Below, piece by piece: positions 17,235-25,910 of a stretch of DNA of 64,000 nucleotides. Source of the DNA: Leucobacter chromiireducens subsp. solipictus. Its GTDB lineage: Bacteria > Actinomycetota > Actinomycetes > Actinomycetales > Microbacteriaceae. The translations under genes and the position numbers were made by a program. The notes beneath the pieces were generated by a model. The model was given only the letters and a program-made list of their open reading frames with translations, had not been told where the DNA came from and did not search any database. The stretch lies in the NCBI RefSeq assembly GCF_016758195.1, contig NZ_QYAC01000001.1, positions 711,416-775,415 on the forward strand, written 5' to 3'. The number at the start of each line of letters is the position of its first letter. Within the stretch, counting starts at the first letter, position 1.

Positions 17235-18487
17235 GTCGTCTCCTCGATGGTGGGCTGCTGCGCGGCGCGCGCAGGAGTGACGGGCAGTTGCGCGGTGACC
17301 AGCCAGCCCCCGGCGTCGGGCCCCGCGGCGAACTCGCCCCCGAGCGCCCGGACGCGTGCGTCGAGACCCTGAAGCCCCAACCCGCTGCCGCGCAGCCCCG
17401 GGGCGGCCAATGCGCGCCCGCCCCGGGATGCGACGGTCAGGCGAAGCCCGCCCGCGTGTGCGGTGATCGTGACGGCAACGCGGGCACCGAAATCGTGTTT
17501 CGCGCTGTTCGCGAGGCTTTCCTGCACCACCCGGCCAACGGTCTGGTCGATCTCAGCGGGAAGCGCGCCGCGCCAGTCATCCGTGAGTTCCACGTCCAGC
17601 CCCGAGCGCCGCGCCTCGGCGACCAACGACGGCAGCTGGGCGCGCCCCGGCGGGGTGGTGCGCGGGGCCGCTCCATCGCGCAACACGGACACCATCGAAC
17701 GCAGCGCCTCGTGTGCGTGCAGGCTCGAGTCGCGGATCGCGCGAAGCGCATCACGCTCCCCCGCGCGCTCGGGCTCCGGCGCATCGCTCTGGCCGAGCAG
17801 CGCCGCCTCGCTCCGGATCGCGACGGCGGAGACGTGGCCGGCGACGATGTCGTGCAGCTCGCTCGCCAGCCGTTCCCGCTCATCCTGGATGGCGCTCGCC
17901 CGGTCCAGCTCCGCCAGTCGTTCCGCGTCTTCCGCTTGCCGCCGGTAGAGCGCCACAAGCTCGCGGGATTGGGCGACCGAATTGGCGTACCAGTACGTCA
18001 TCCCCAGCAACGCGCCCAGCTGCAGCCCGATCATGAGCGCCGTACGCAGATCCCCGGTGACCGCGAGGCAGGTGAGAATCGCGGCGACCACGGCGGCGAT
18101 CCCCCAGGCCAGCACGGCCTGTCTTGCGTGCGGCCGGAGCCGGACGGTCAACGCGTGCAGCTGTTCGAGGATCACCAGCAGGGGAACGAGCCCGCCCACG
18201 GTCAGCACATCCGCGATGAACAGCGGGATCGCGAGCCCCAGGCCGAGGCCGGGTGCGCGACGGCGCAGCAGTACGGTGGCGGCCGCGGGCATCGCGGTGG
18301 CGAGCGCCACCCAGGGGGCGGTCCGCGTCTCGGGGACGAGTGAGATGTCGCGCCACAGCCCGTCGAAGCCGAGCGCGGCGAGCAGCACCGCCACTGCCGC
18401 GTAGAGCAGCGCGATCGCCCAGGGCTCCCCCAGCAGGCGGCGCAACGCACTGCGCGGTGCGCGTTCGCCCCCGTCCATGTGTTCCAT
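17231..18487 (-). CDS. Membrane histidine kinase of the NarX/DesK class
   Basis: This protein of about 418 residues has five or six membrane helices in the first 170 residues and no large extracellular domain, so it probably senses a membrane-linked cue. The HisKA_3 dimerisation helix has RERLASELHDIVAGHVSAV, with the phospho-acceptor histidine, followed by an HATPase domain with an N-box in QESLANSAKH and GSGLGLQGLDARV. The ATG at 18487 is chosen, with 18478 as an alternative; longer frames would run into the divergent gene. It pairs with the response regulator through a 4-base overlap. Confidence 0.9.
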   Translation of the reverse strand: MEHMDGGERAPRSALRRLLGEPWAIALLYAAVAVLLAALGFDGLWRDISLVPETRTAPWVALATAMPAAATVLLRRRAPGLGLGLAIPLFIADVLTVGGLVPLLVILEQLHALTVRLRPHARQAVLAWGIAAVVAAILTCLAVTGDLRTALMIGLQLGALLGMTYWYANSVAQSRELVALYRRQAEDAERLAELDRASAIQDERERLASELHDIVAGHVSAVAIRSEAALLGQSDAPEPERAGERDALRAIRDSSLHAHEALRSMVSVLRDGAAPRTTPPGRAQLPSLVAEARRSGLDVELTDDWRGALPAEIDQTVGRVVQESLANSAKHDFGARVAVTITAHAGGLRLTVASRGGRALAAPGLRGSGLGLQGLDARVRALGGEFAAGPDAGGWLVTAQLPVTPARAAQQPTIEETT

Positions 18488-18587
18488 TTCAGCAGACCCT
18501 GTCGCAGCGCGCCTCAGCCCAAAGGATGAGGCCCGATCGGTCGCTGTGCCGATGCGCGGCTCCGCACTCGCCCGCGAGAGTGGCATC

Positions 18588-19337
18588 ATGGACCTCCTCA
18601 CTTCGCTCCCGCTGCCCGCGGGGCTCGCGATCCTCGCGCTCATCGATGGCCTCAGTATCGGCACGCTCGTGATCCCGCTGTTCCTTATCATCGCACCCGG
18701 CCGGCCGCGCGTCGGCCGCTTGACGGTGTACTTGGCCACGATCACCGCGTTCTATTGCCTGATCGGCGTCCTCTTTACCCTCGGCCTGGTCAGCGTGATC
18801 GACATCGCCCGAAGCATCGTGGACAGCACCGGCGGCCAGGTTCTGCTGCTCGTGGTGGGCGTCGCCGCCCTGCTCGCGGGCATCGGCCTCGGCACCGCGG
18901 ACGCGCGGCGCCGGAAGCAGGCCGGAGATGGCGTCCCCACGAGCGGGCGACTCGTCCAGTGGCGCACCCGGCTCCTCGACGAGCGCGCCAGCGGGGCGGC
19001 CGTCGCGGGCGTCGCCCTCGCCGCGGGCACCCTCGAGCTCGCGGGCATGCTCCCGTACCTGCTCGGCATGACCATGCTTGCCGACGCCGAGATCTCCTCG
19101 CCGTTGCGGGTGCTGTATCTGCTCGGCTACTGCCTGGTGATGATCCTGCCCGCGGTGGTGCTCCTGGGGGCCCGCGTGATCGCGGCACAGGCCGTCGAGG
19201 CGCCGCTCCAGCGATTCTCCGCGTGGCTGCAGCGTACCGGCCCCGAAAACACGGCGTGGCTGCTCGGCATCATCGGGTTCCTGATCGCGCGCATGGCCGC
19301 GCAAAACCTCGGGATCGCGCTGCCGATCATCGGCTAG
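18588..19337 (+). CDS. GAP-family (LysE-superfamily-like) membrane protein
   Basis: This 249-residue protein has six predicted helices with a basic cytoplasmic loop in the middle (ADARRRKQAGDG to LDERASG). The opening LALIDGLSIGTLVIPLFLI and the second-half LAAGTLELAGMLPYLLGM are the paired glycine/proline-rich segments of the GAP family, which includes mycobacterial glycolipid-export helpers. The role is probably export, with unknown substrate. The ATG at 18588 is chosen; upstream in-frame codons overlap the divergent kinase start. Confidence 0.75.
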   Translation: MDLLTSLPLPAGLAILALIDGLSIGTLVIPLFLIIAPGRPRVGRLTVYLATITAFYCLIGVLFTLGLVSVIDIARSIVDSTGGQVLLLVVGVAALLAGIGLGTADARRRKQAGDGVPTSGRLVQWRTRLLDERASGAAVAGVALAAGTLELAGMLPYLLGMTMLADAEISSPLRVLYLLGYCLVMILPAVVLLGARVIAAQAVEAPLQRFSAWLQRTGPENTAWLLGIIGFLIARMAAQNLGIALPIIG

Positions 19338-19487
19338 TCGCGGGGTTCCTGTGGCCCCGCGCCCGTGCTCCGCACTTGCCCAGCCAGATCACCGCCGACC
19401 GCGCACTCTCGCACCCTCCCAGGGCGCGACAACGCGCCACAGTGCGCGCTCGGCAGACATGAGGGCGCAGGCGCAGGAGGGCTCTGG

Positions 19488-20534
19488 CTACCAAGCGGCG
19501 GCGACCGCGCGGTGCGCCTCGAAGAGGGGGATCGTGGTGCCCTCCGGCGCGCGCCCGAAGCCGCACTCCGTGGCCACGCCAAACGGGCGCGTCACGTGCT
19601 GCTGCGCGGCCGCGATCCGGCGCTCCGCACCCGCCGCCCCGTCTTCGCGGTGCACGAGCCCCAGGTACAGCTCGGTCTCGGCCGGCAGCTGGAGCTCGGC
19701 GAGCGCCGCATAGTACTCGGCGTCATCGCGCTCGATCGGCACGGGCAGGTGCAGCCACGTCAGCGGGCGCTCCGCCGCGGCGACCACCAGATTCGCGAAG
19801 CGGGTGAGGTTCGTGGTGTCGCTCGGTTCGACGAAGTGCTGTTCCGCGACGTCTCCGTAGCACAGGTGCACCCCGACCTCGACGTCCGCGGGCACCCGAT
19901 CGATCTGGCGAGCGAGGCGCGCACTGGTTTCCTCCCACACGTTCTCGAACCACTCGTGGGGCACGCCGCGCGTGCTGACCCCCTCGAGGATCGCGAACTC
20001 CAGCGCGGCGTCCCACTGAATCGCGAGGCGCTCGTGCGGGATCGCGGCGAGGATCGTGTCGAGTTCCGCGGCGAGCGCGGCCTCGTAGACGGGTTCGAAC
20101 TCGGCCCGGTTCGCCGGGTGCACAAAGCTTCCCACCACGCCGAGCGGCGTCGGCAGGGAGACCTGAAAACGCGTGGCCGCGGGGATCTCGCCCGCCGCCT
20201 GCACCCGCGCGAACACCGCATACGACTCGAGCGCGGCCTCCGCGTACCCGAGCGGGGCCAGCGTGAGGTCCGCGGCCCGCACCCCGGGCGCGAGCTGCAC
20301 GGGACGGGCGTCGAGCGTCCGGATCGGGATCGGCGTGTCCCCCACGCGCTCGATCCCCGGGGTCTGGCCCAGCCGGTCGGCCTGGAACACGATCCAGTGG
20401 AAGCGCTCCCCCACCTCGCCGTCCGGGATCCGCTTCAGGTGTGCCCCCAGCTCGGTCGCGGCGGTGCGGATCGTGGTCTCGGCATCGTCGAAATTGATGC
20501 TGCCCACGAGGTGGGCGCCCTGTGGCTGGCTCAT
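19488..20534 (-). CDS. MetE-like (cobalamin-independent methionine synthase fold) protein
   Basis: This 348-residue protein starts with VGSINFDDAETTIRTAA and LKRIPDGEVGERFHWIVFQ and ends with ATECGFGRAPEG, which recalls the C-terminal zinc-site region of MetE/UROD-superfamily enzymes. It is much shorter than MetE and lacks its N-terminal domain. Likely metal positions include HLCYGD and the late Cys in TECGFG. Related stand-alone proteins are usually annotated as hypothetical or methyltransferase-like; methyl transfer is inference. The ATG at 20534 follows AGGGAG by seven bases. Confidence 0.65.
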   Translation of the reverse strand: MSQPQGAHLVGSINFDDAETTIRTAATELGAHLKRIPDGEVGERFHWIVFQADRLGQTPGIERVGDTPIPIRTLDARPVQLAPGVRAADLTLAPLGYAEAALESYAVFARVQAAGEIPAATRFQVSLPTPLGVVGSFVHPANRAEFEPVYEAALAAELDTILAAIPHERLAIQWDAALEFAILEGVSTRGVPHEWFENVWEETSARLARQIDRVPADVEVGVHLCYGDVAEQHFVEPSDTTNLTRFANLVVAAAERPLTWLHLPVPIERDDAEYYAALAELQLPAETELYLGLVHREDGAAGAERRIAAAQQHVTRPFGVATECGFGRAPEGTTIPLFEAHRAVAAAW

Positions 20535-20667
20535 GTGTGTGCTCCCTGCGGTGTGTGTGCGGCGGGCTGCGCCTCCGTTCAGTATCCCGCACCCGCGGCG
20601 CGCACCCCACTGTGTTGCGTCCGGTGACGCCGCACGCAGGCACCACCGCGCACCCCCGCACACGCAC

Positions 20668-20700
20668 GAGACCCCGCCGGCGCGTGGCCGACGGGGTCTC
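20668..20700 (-). terminator. sucCD terminator hairpin
   Basis: GAGACCCCG (20668-20676) pairs with CGGGGTCTC (20692-20700). After one mismatch the stem continues with CGGC/GCCG around loop GCGTG. It lies 18 bases past the sucD stop. Confidence 0.8.
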
Positions 20701-20718
20701 CAGGGTGTGCCCGGCTGG

Positions 20719-21621
20719 TTACAGCGCGGCGAACGCCTCGCGCAGCAGCTCAGCGGTCTCGGTCGGCGTCTTGCCGACCTTCACGCCAGCCGCTTCGAGG
20801 GCTTCCTTCTTCGCCTGCGCGGTGCCCGCGGAGCCCGACACGATGGCACCGGCGTGGCCCATGGTCTTGCCCTCGGGGGCCGTGAAGCCGGCAACGTAGC
20901 CCACGACGGGCTTGGTCACGTTGGCCTTGATGAACTCGGCCGCGCGTTCCTCGGCGTCGCCGCCGATCTCGCCGATCATGACGATCGCCTTCGTCTCGGG
21001 ATCCGCCTCGAATGCGGCGAGCGCATCGATGTGCGTGGTGCCGATGACCGGGTCGCCGCCGATGCCGATGGCGGTCGAGAAGCCGAGATCGCGCAGCTCG
21101 TACATCATCTGGTACGTGAGGGTACCCGACTTCGACACGAGGCCGATCGGGCCCTTGCCGGTGATGGTGGCGGGGGTGATGCCCGCGAGCGCCTCGCCCG
21201 GCGTGATGATGCCGGGGCAGTTCGGGCCGATGATGCGGGTCTTGCCACCGGTGGCCTTCGCGTGCGCCCAGAGCTCGGCCGAGTCCTTGACGGGAACGCC
21301 CTCGGTGATGATGACGAGCAGGCCGATGCCCGCGTCGATGGCCTCGATGGCGGCGTCCTTCGTGAAGGCCGGCGGCACGAACGCGACCGATACGTCGGCC
21401 CCGGTCGCGGCCATGGCCTCGGCGACCGTCGCGAAGACGGGCAGCTCGACCGGGTTGCCCGCGGCGTCAACGTGCGACACCGTGGTGCCGGCCTTGCGGG
21501 CGTTCACGCCGCCCACGAGCTGGGTGCCGGCCGCGAGCATGCGTGCGGTGTGCTTGGTGCCCTCGCCGCCGGTGATGCCCTGGACGATGACCTTGGAATC
21601 CTTGTTCAGGAAGATCGACAT
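20719..21621 (-). CDS. sucD: Succinyl-CoA synthetase (ligase) alpha subunit
   Basis: This 300-residue subunit binds CoA and carries the phosphohistidine of the TCA-cycle succinyl-CoA ligase. The Rossmann part has [22 protein letters not shown] and the active loop is [18 protein letters not shown], containing the phosphorylated histidine. Length and order are standard. It follows sucC by 34 bp and ends at a strong hairpin. Confidence 0.97.
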   Translation of the reverse strand: MSIFLNKDSKVIVQGITGGEGTKHTARMLAAGTQLVGGVNARKAGTTVSHVDAAGNPVELPVFATVAEAMAATGADVSVAFVPPAFTKDAAIEAIDAGIGLLVIITEGVPVKDSAELWAHAKATGGKTRIIGPNCPGIITPGEALAGITPATITGKGPIGLVSKSGTLTYQMMYELRDLGFSTAIGIGGDPVIGTTHIDALAAFEADPETKAIVMIGEIGGDAEERAAEFIKANVTKPVVGYVAGFTAPEGKTMGHAGAIVSGSAGTAQAKKEALEAAGVKVGKTPTETAELLREAFAAL

Positions 21622-21655
21622 TCTGTTGCTTCTTTCCGTGAGTCTCGTCGGTGGC

Positions 21656-22822
21656 TTAGCGGGCGTTGGCGAGGTCGGCGGCCTTGTCGGCGCCCTCGTC
21701 CATGGTTGCGGCCTGGGTGACCAGCGGGTGCGCCGCCTCGTTCAGGATGCGGCGGCTCTCTTCGACGTTGTTGCCGTCGAGGCGCACCACCAACGGCTTG
21801 TTTGCCGCGTCGCCGAGCTTCTCGAGCGCCCCGACGATGCCGTTGGCCACCGCGTCACAGGCGGTGATCCCGCCGAACACGTTCACGAACACCGACTTCA
21901 CCTGCGGATCGCCGAGGATGACGTCCAGGCCCGCGGCCATGACCTCAGCCGAGGCCCCGCCGCCGATGTCAAGGAAGTTGGCGGGCTTCACGCCGCCGTG
22001 GTTCTCGCCCGCGTAGGCGACGACGTCGAGCGTCGACATCACGAGGCCCGCACCGTTGCCGATCACGCCGACCTCGCCGTCGAGCTTCACGTAGTTGAGG
22101 TCCTGCTCCTTGGCCTTCGCCTCGAGCGGATCCTCGGCACCCTTGTCCGCGAGCGCCTCGTGGCCTGCCTGGCGGAAGTCGGCGTTCTCGTCGAGCGAGA
22201 CCTTGCCGTCGAGCGCGATGATGTCACCGGCGCCGGTGAGCACGAGCGGGTTCACCTCGACGAGCGTGGCGTCCTCGCCCACGTACACGGCGTAGAGCTT
22301 CTCGAACACCGCGGCAACCTTGGCGACGAGCTCCTCGGGGAAGTTCGCGGCGCGCGCGATCTCCTCGGCCTTCGCGGCGTCGATGCCGCGCAGGGGATCC
22401 ACCTCGATGCGCGCGAGCGCCTCCGGCTTCTCGACCGCGAGCACCTCGATCTCCATGCCACCCTCGACGCTGCACAGCGAGAGGTAGGAGCGGTTGGCGC
22501 GATCCAGCAGCACCGAGAAGTAGAACTCCTGGGCGATGTCGGCGCCCGCCGCGACCATCACGCGCTTCACGGTGTGGCCCTTGATATCCAGCCCGAGGAT
22601 CGCCTCGGCTGCGGCGTGTGCTTCGTCGGCGTTCTTGGCGACCTTGACGCCGCCGGCCTTGCCGCGACCGCCAACCTTCACCTGCGCCTTGACAACCACG
22701 ACGCCGCCAATTTTTTCGGCGGCGGCGCGTGCCTCGTCCGGGGTGTCGGCAACGATGCCGGCCAGCACCGGCACTCCATATTCTTCGAAGAGGTCTCGTG
22801 CCTGGTACTCGTACAGATCCAC
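21656..22822 (-). CDS. sucC: Succinyl-CoA synthetase (ligase) beta subunit
   Basis: This 388-residue ATP-grasp subunit provides the nucleotide and succinate sites. It opens with [19 protein letters not shown] and has the ATP-grasp glycine loop [11 protein letters not shown] and the CoA-ligase segment [18 protein letters not shown]. The start is a GTG at 22822 with AAGGA six bases upstream. A palindrome 45 bp upstream may be a control site for this TCA-cycle operon. Confidence 0.97.
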   Translation of the reverse strand: MDLYEYQARDLFEEYGVPVLAGIVADTPDEARAAAEKIGGVVVVKAQVKVGGRGKAGGVKVAKNADEAHAAAEAILGLDIKGHTVKRVMVAAGADIAQEFYFSVLLDRANRSYLSLCSVEGGMEIEVLAVEKPEALARIEVDPLRGIDAAKAEEIARAANFPEELVAKVAAVFEKLYAVYVGEDATLVEVNPLVLTGAGDIIALDGKVSLDENADFRQAGHEALADKGAEDPLEAKAKEQDLNYVKLDGEVGVIGNGAGLVMSTLDVVAYAGENHGGVKPANFLDIGGGASAEVMAAGLDVILGDPQVKSVFVNVFGGITACDAVANGIVGALEKLGDAANKPLVVRLDGNNVEESRRILNEAAHPLVTQAATMDEGADKAADLANAR

Positions 22823-22866
22823 GTAGTGTCCTTTGCTTTGTGGTGGGGGACGCGAGGCAGAAAATG

Positions 22867-22880
22867 TCTCGATGTCGAGA
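22867..22880. promoter_or_regulatory. Palindromic candidate operator upstream of sucCD
   Basis: TCTCGA-TG-TCGAGA is a perfect 6-2-6 inverted repeat, 45-58 bp upstream of the sucC start and about 70 bp past the GGDEF gene stop. Its position fits an operator near the promoter. The protein that binds it is not known from this window. Confidence 0.5.
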
Positions 22881-22950
22881 TAAGTCGACCAGTGGCTACC
22901 CTACCACTGCCCTCCCCGGGTGTGGACCCAGAATCCGCGCGCCACCCGCG

Positions 22951-25002
22951 CTATTTCCGCGCGGCCCGCGACGCGTACAGCCGCGCGTCCGCGCGCTCGA
23001 TCGCGGCGTCGAGCGCCTCCTGGTTCCCGAGCTCCACGAGCCCCCACGACCACGCATACCCGGATGCCCGCGCCACTTGCTCGAGCTGTTCTTGCGCGGC
23101 ACGCTGGTCCGCCCGGAATACGATCACGAACTCGTCCCCGCCGAGGCGCGAGACGATCCCGCCCGTGCGTCCCGTGATTCCGCGCATCCCCACTTCAGCA
23201 CTCCAGCGCCGCACCGAGTCGCGCAGCGCCTCGTCACCCGCCGAGTGTCCGCCGCGCTCGTTGAGCTGCTTGAACCGGTCGAAGTCGATGAGCGCGACCG
23301 AGACCGAGTCCCCGGCGCGACGCGCCCGCTGGCGCAGCTCGGCGCCCGCTGCGACGAGGCCCCGCCGGTTCAGGGCGTGCGTGAGCGGATCGGTGCTGAC
23401 CTGCACCTGCCCGAGACGTCGCACCGCGCGTGCGCCTTCGAAGCAGAAGAGCGCGATGAGGACCGAGTAGCTGACCATGATGAACGGGGACCCCAGGCCG
23501 TGCCCCAACTCCGGATTCCAGAGCAGCGTCGCGGCGACGCGCAGGGCGCTGCACGCCATGAACACGCGGGCGATCACGCTCGTGTAGAACCATCCCACAT
23601 AGAGCGCGATCACCGGGAGCTCCAGCAGGGCGTTGATCTCGGCGTGCGGGTGTTGCGCGGTCAGCAGGAACATCGCCGACCAGACCTCGATGATCGCGAT
23701 CATCCCGATCCCCGCCCACCGCGGGTAGCGGTGCCCGAACACCAGCGGAACGATGCCCGCGATCACGTACACGCTCACCCACGTCACGACGGACCGGATC
23801 TGCAGCCCCGGATGCGGGAGGAGGAGATCCGAGAGGAGCACGATCGCGAGGAGCAGCGGGATCAGCGCGCTCACGAAGGAGAACGGGGTCTGCCAGCGCA
23901 CCCAGCGACTGATCTGGTCGCGCAGCCAGGCGCGCACGCGGCCCGGAATCCCGTCTCCCGGCTCCCGTTCGGCCGGCGCGGCCGCCGGGGCGACCCGCTC
24001 GTCCGGCGATCCCCCGTTCGCTTCCCGACGTCGCAGCGCCTCCTCGGCTCTGCGCTCGCGCTTGCTCGCGTACAGGCCGCCGTCGGCCCGCGCGAGCAGC
24101 TGCTCGGCGGTGTCGCCCGGACGGACCTCGGCGATCCCCCACGACCACGGGTGCTCGGAGACGTGCTGCAGACGCTCCACCACCTGCTGTGCCGCGGCCG
24201 CGTTCGTGTTCGGGAGCAGGATCACGAACTCGTCACCGCCCGCACGCGCCACGATGTCCCCCGCACGACTCGCCTCGCGCCACGCCTGCACCGTGCGGCT
24301 CAACACCAGATCCCCGGCCGCGTGCCCGCGGGAGTCGTTCAGCTCTTTGAATCCGTCGAGATCAATGGCGATCACGCTGAACGGTGCCCGACTCCCGCCG
24401 CGCTTCCGGAGCATGTCGGCGAGCCGGGCCTGAAGCCCCTGGCGATTCTGCGCCCCGGTGAGCTGATCGATCGACGCGATGCGCACCTGTCGCCGCCACA
24501 GGTACATGCCCGCGGTGAAGCAGAACAGCATGCCGAGAATTCCGTGCACGGCGACCGGGGCCCCGATCGCCCCGTCCGCGCTGAGGAGCGGGTTCCCCAC
24601 CATCACCGCGCTGAAGGCGACGGCGCTCACGCCCATGATGATCAGGGCGAGCCGGGGCCGCACGAACCACCCGAGGTAGAACGCGACGACCGGCAGCTGC
24701 TGAATCGAGGCGATGACCGACGGCGGATCCTCCGGCAGACTCAGAAAGTAGGTCTGGGCGACCAGAAACATGAACACCGAGGCGAGGCCGATCCAGCGGG
24801 GGACGCGTCGCCCCAACCAGAGCGTCGCGAGGGATCCGGCACCGCAGAACACCAGCAGCCCCCACACGAACCAGCGGTTGTCCATGCCGGTGTGGGCGAG
24901 CAAGTCGACAACCAGGGTCATGCTGAGAAAGGATGCGGCTGCGAGCAGGTACGCCGAATGCGCGTCCTGCCGCGCGCTCAGGCGCTGCAACACCCCCCAC
25001 AT
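22951..25002 (-). CDS. Tandem membrane-GGDEF diguanylate cyclase (two complete modules)
   Basis: This 683-residue protein contains the same module twice: about five helices (residues 15-170 and 370-525) followed by a GGDEF domain (about 175-315 and 535-680). The halves align visibly: [11 protein letters not shown] with [23 protein letters not shown] with [12 protein letters not shown], and [10 protein letters not shown] with [10 protein letters not shown]. Both active sites read GGDEF (near 255 and 621). The first has an inhibitory-site motif RAGD exactly five residues before GGDEF; in the second it is RTGG, so feedback inhibition may be lost. The ATG at 25002 follows a GCGCGGA-ATA-TCCGCGC hairpin. 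It is divergent from a TetR gene. Confidence 0.9.
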   Translation of the reverse strand: MWGVLQRLSARQDAHSAYLLAAASFLSMTLVVDLLAHTGMDNRWFVWGLLVFCGAGSLATLWLGRRVPRWIGLASVFMFLVAQTYFLSLPEDPPSVIASIQQLPVVAFYLGWFVRPRLALIIMGVSAVAFSAVMVGNPLLSADGAIGAPVAVHGILGMLFCFTAGMYLWRRQVRIASIDQLTGAQNRQGLQARLADMLRKRGGSRAPFSVIAIDLDGFKELNDSRGHAAGDLVLSRTVQAWREASRAGDIVARAGGDEFVILLPNTNAAAAQQVVERLQHVSEHPWSWGIAEVRPGDTAEQLLARADGGLYASKRERRAEEALRRREANGGSPDERVAPAAAPAEREPGDGIPGRVRAWLRDQISRWVRWQTPFSFVSALIPLLLAIVLLSDLLLPHPGLQIRSVVTWVSVYVIAGIVPLVFGHRYPRWAGIGMIAIIEVWSAMFLLTAQHPHAEINALLELPVIALYVGWFYTSVIARVFMACSALRVAATLLWNPELGHGLGSPFIMVSYSVLIALFCFEGARAVRRLGQVQVSTDPLTHALNRRGLVAAGAELRQRARRAGDSVSVALIDFDRFKQLNERGGHSAGDEALRDSVRRWSAEVGMRGITGRTGGIVSRLGGDEFVIVFRADQRAAQEQLEQVARASGYAWSWGLVELGNQEALDAAIERADARLYASRAARK

Positions 25003-25219
25003 CAGACGGCCCACTCCCCACTGCGCGGAATATCCGCGCGGTCCCCCAAATTTCCCCTCAGGTAGCGTACACACACTCCGCAGAGAAATCGCGGATGTTT
25101 TCCTCCCGCGACACCGTTCGGCATTCTCAGGCACGCTCGCTAGACTCGGTCCAGGCGAAGCCACGCTCGGTACCACGAGCTTTCCATCCCGACCCGGCTT
25201 CGACTGGAGTTGACGCCGA

Positions 25220-25849
25220 GTGAGCACCACTGGAGTACCGAAGCCCGAGGGCCTCCGCGCACGGAAACGACGTGCGACCGAAAACGCGATCGAGACGTCA
25301 GCGGTGTCGCTGGCGTTGGAGTTGGGGATCGAGAACGTCACGGTTGAGGCAATCTGCGAACGCGCGGACATTTCGCGCAGCACGTTCTTCAACTACTTTC
25401 CCGCGCGCGACTACGCGATCGTCGGCCGCGCCATTAATTTGCCGGAGGGCACTGCCGCGTTCTCGATCCTGGACAGCAGCCCGGACGACCTCACGCTCGG
25501 CGTGTTTCGGCTCCTGTTCGCCGCGATCGGGCATAGCTATGTGAACACTGAGGTCGCGCGTCTGCGCGCGCAGTTGATCGCGGAGCAGCCGGTCGCCGGG
25601 CGCATCACCATGTCCTCGCTGTTGGAGTCGGGCTACGCGCTCACCGCGACCGCGGCGGCCTGGCTTGAGGCACACCCCGAGCACGCCAAGCTCGATTCCC
25701 CACTTCGTGAGGCGTCGCTCGCGGTGTCGCTCATGCACGGTGTGATCACCACGCAGATGAGCGATTGGATGACCGGGGACGGCGACGTCACGGCCAGCGA
25801 CGAGGACTTCCACCGCGCCATGGCGGAGTACCGCACCCTCCTCGGCTAG
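25220..25849 (+). CDS. TetR-family transcriptional regulator
   Basis: This 209-residue protein has an N-terminal TetR HTH: RARKRRATENAIETSAVSLA followed by VTVEAICERADISRSTFFNYFPARDYAIVG. The C-terminal helical ligand domain is not recognisable. The GTG at 25220 is the first reasonable start. It faces away from the GGDEF gene across 217 bp, so it probably controls itself and possibly the diguanylate cyclase. The ligand is unknown. Confidence 0.9.
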   Translation: MSTTGVPKPEGLRARKRRATENAIETSAVSLALELGIENVTVEAICERADISRSTFFNYFPARDYAIVGRAINLPEGTAAFSILDSSPDDLTLGVFRLLFAAIGHSYVNTEVARLRAQLIAEQPVAGRITMSSLLESGYALTATAAAWLEAHPEHAKLDSPLREASLAVSLMHGVITTQMSDWMTGDGDVTASDEDFHRAMAEYRTLLG

Positions 25850-25910
25850 CTCGTCGACGCCCGTGCCGGTGGCCTCGGCGCCGCCGGTCTCGCCGTGCCG
25901 AGGGTGTCGA

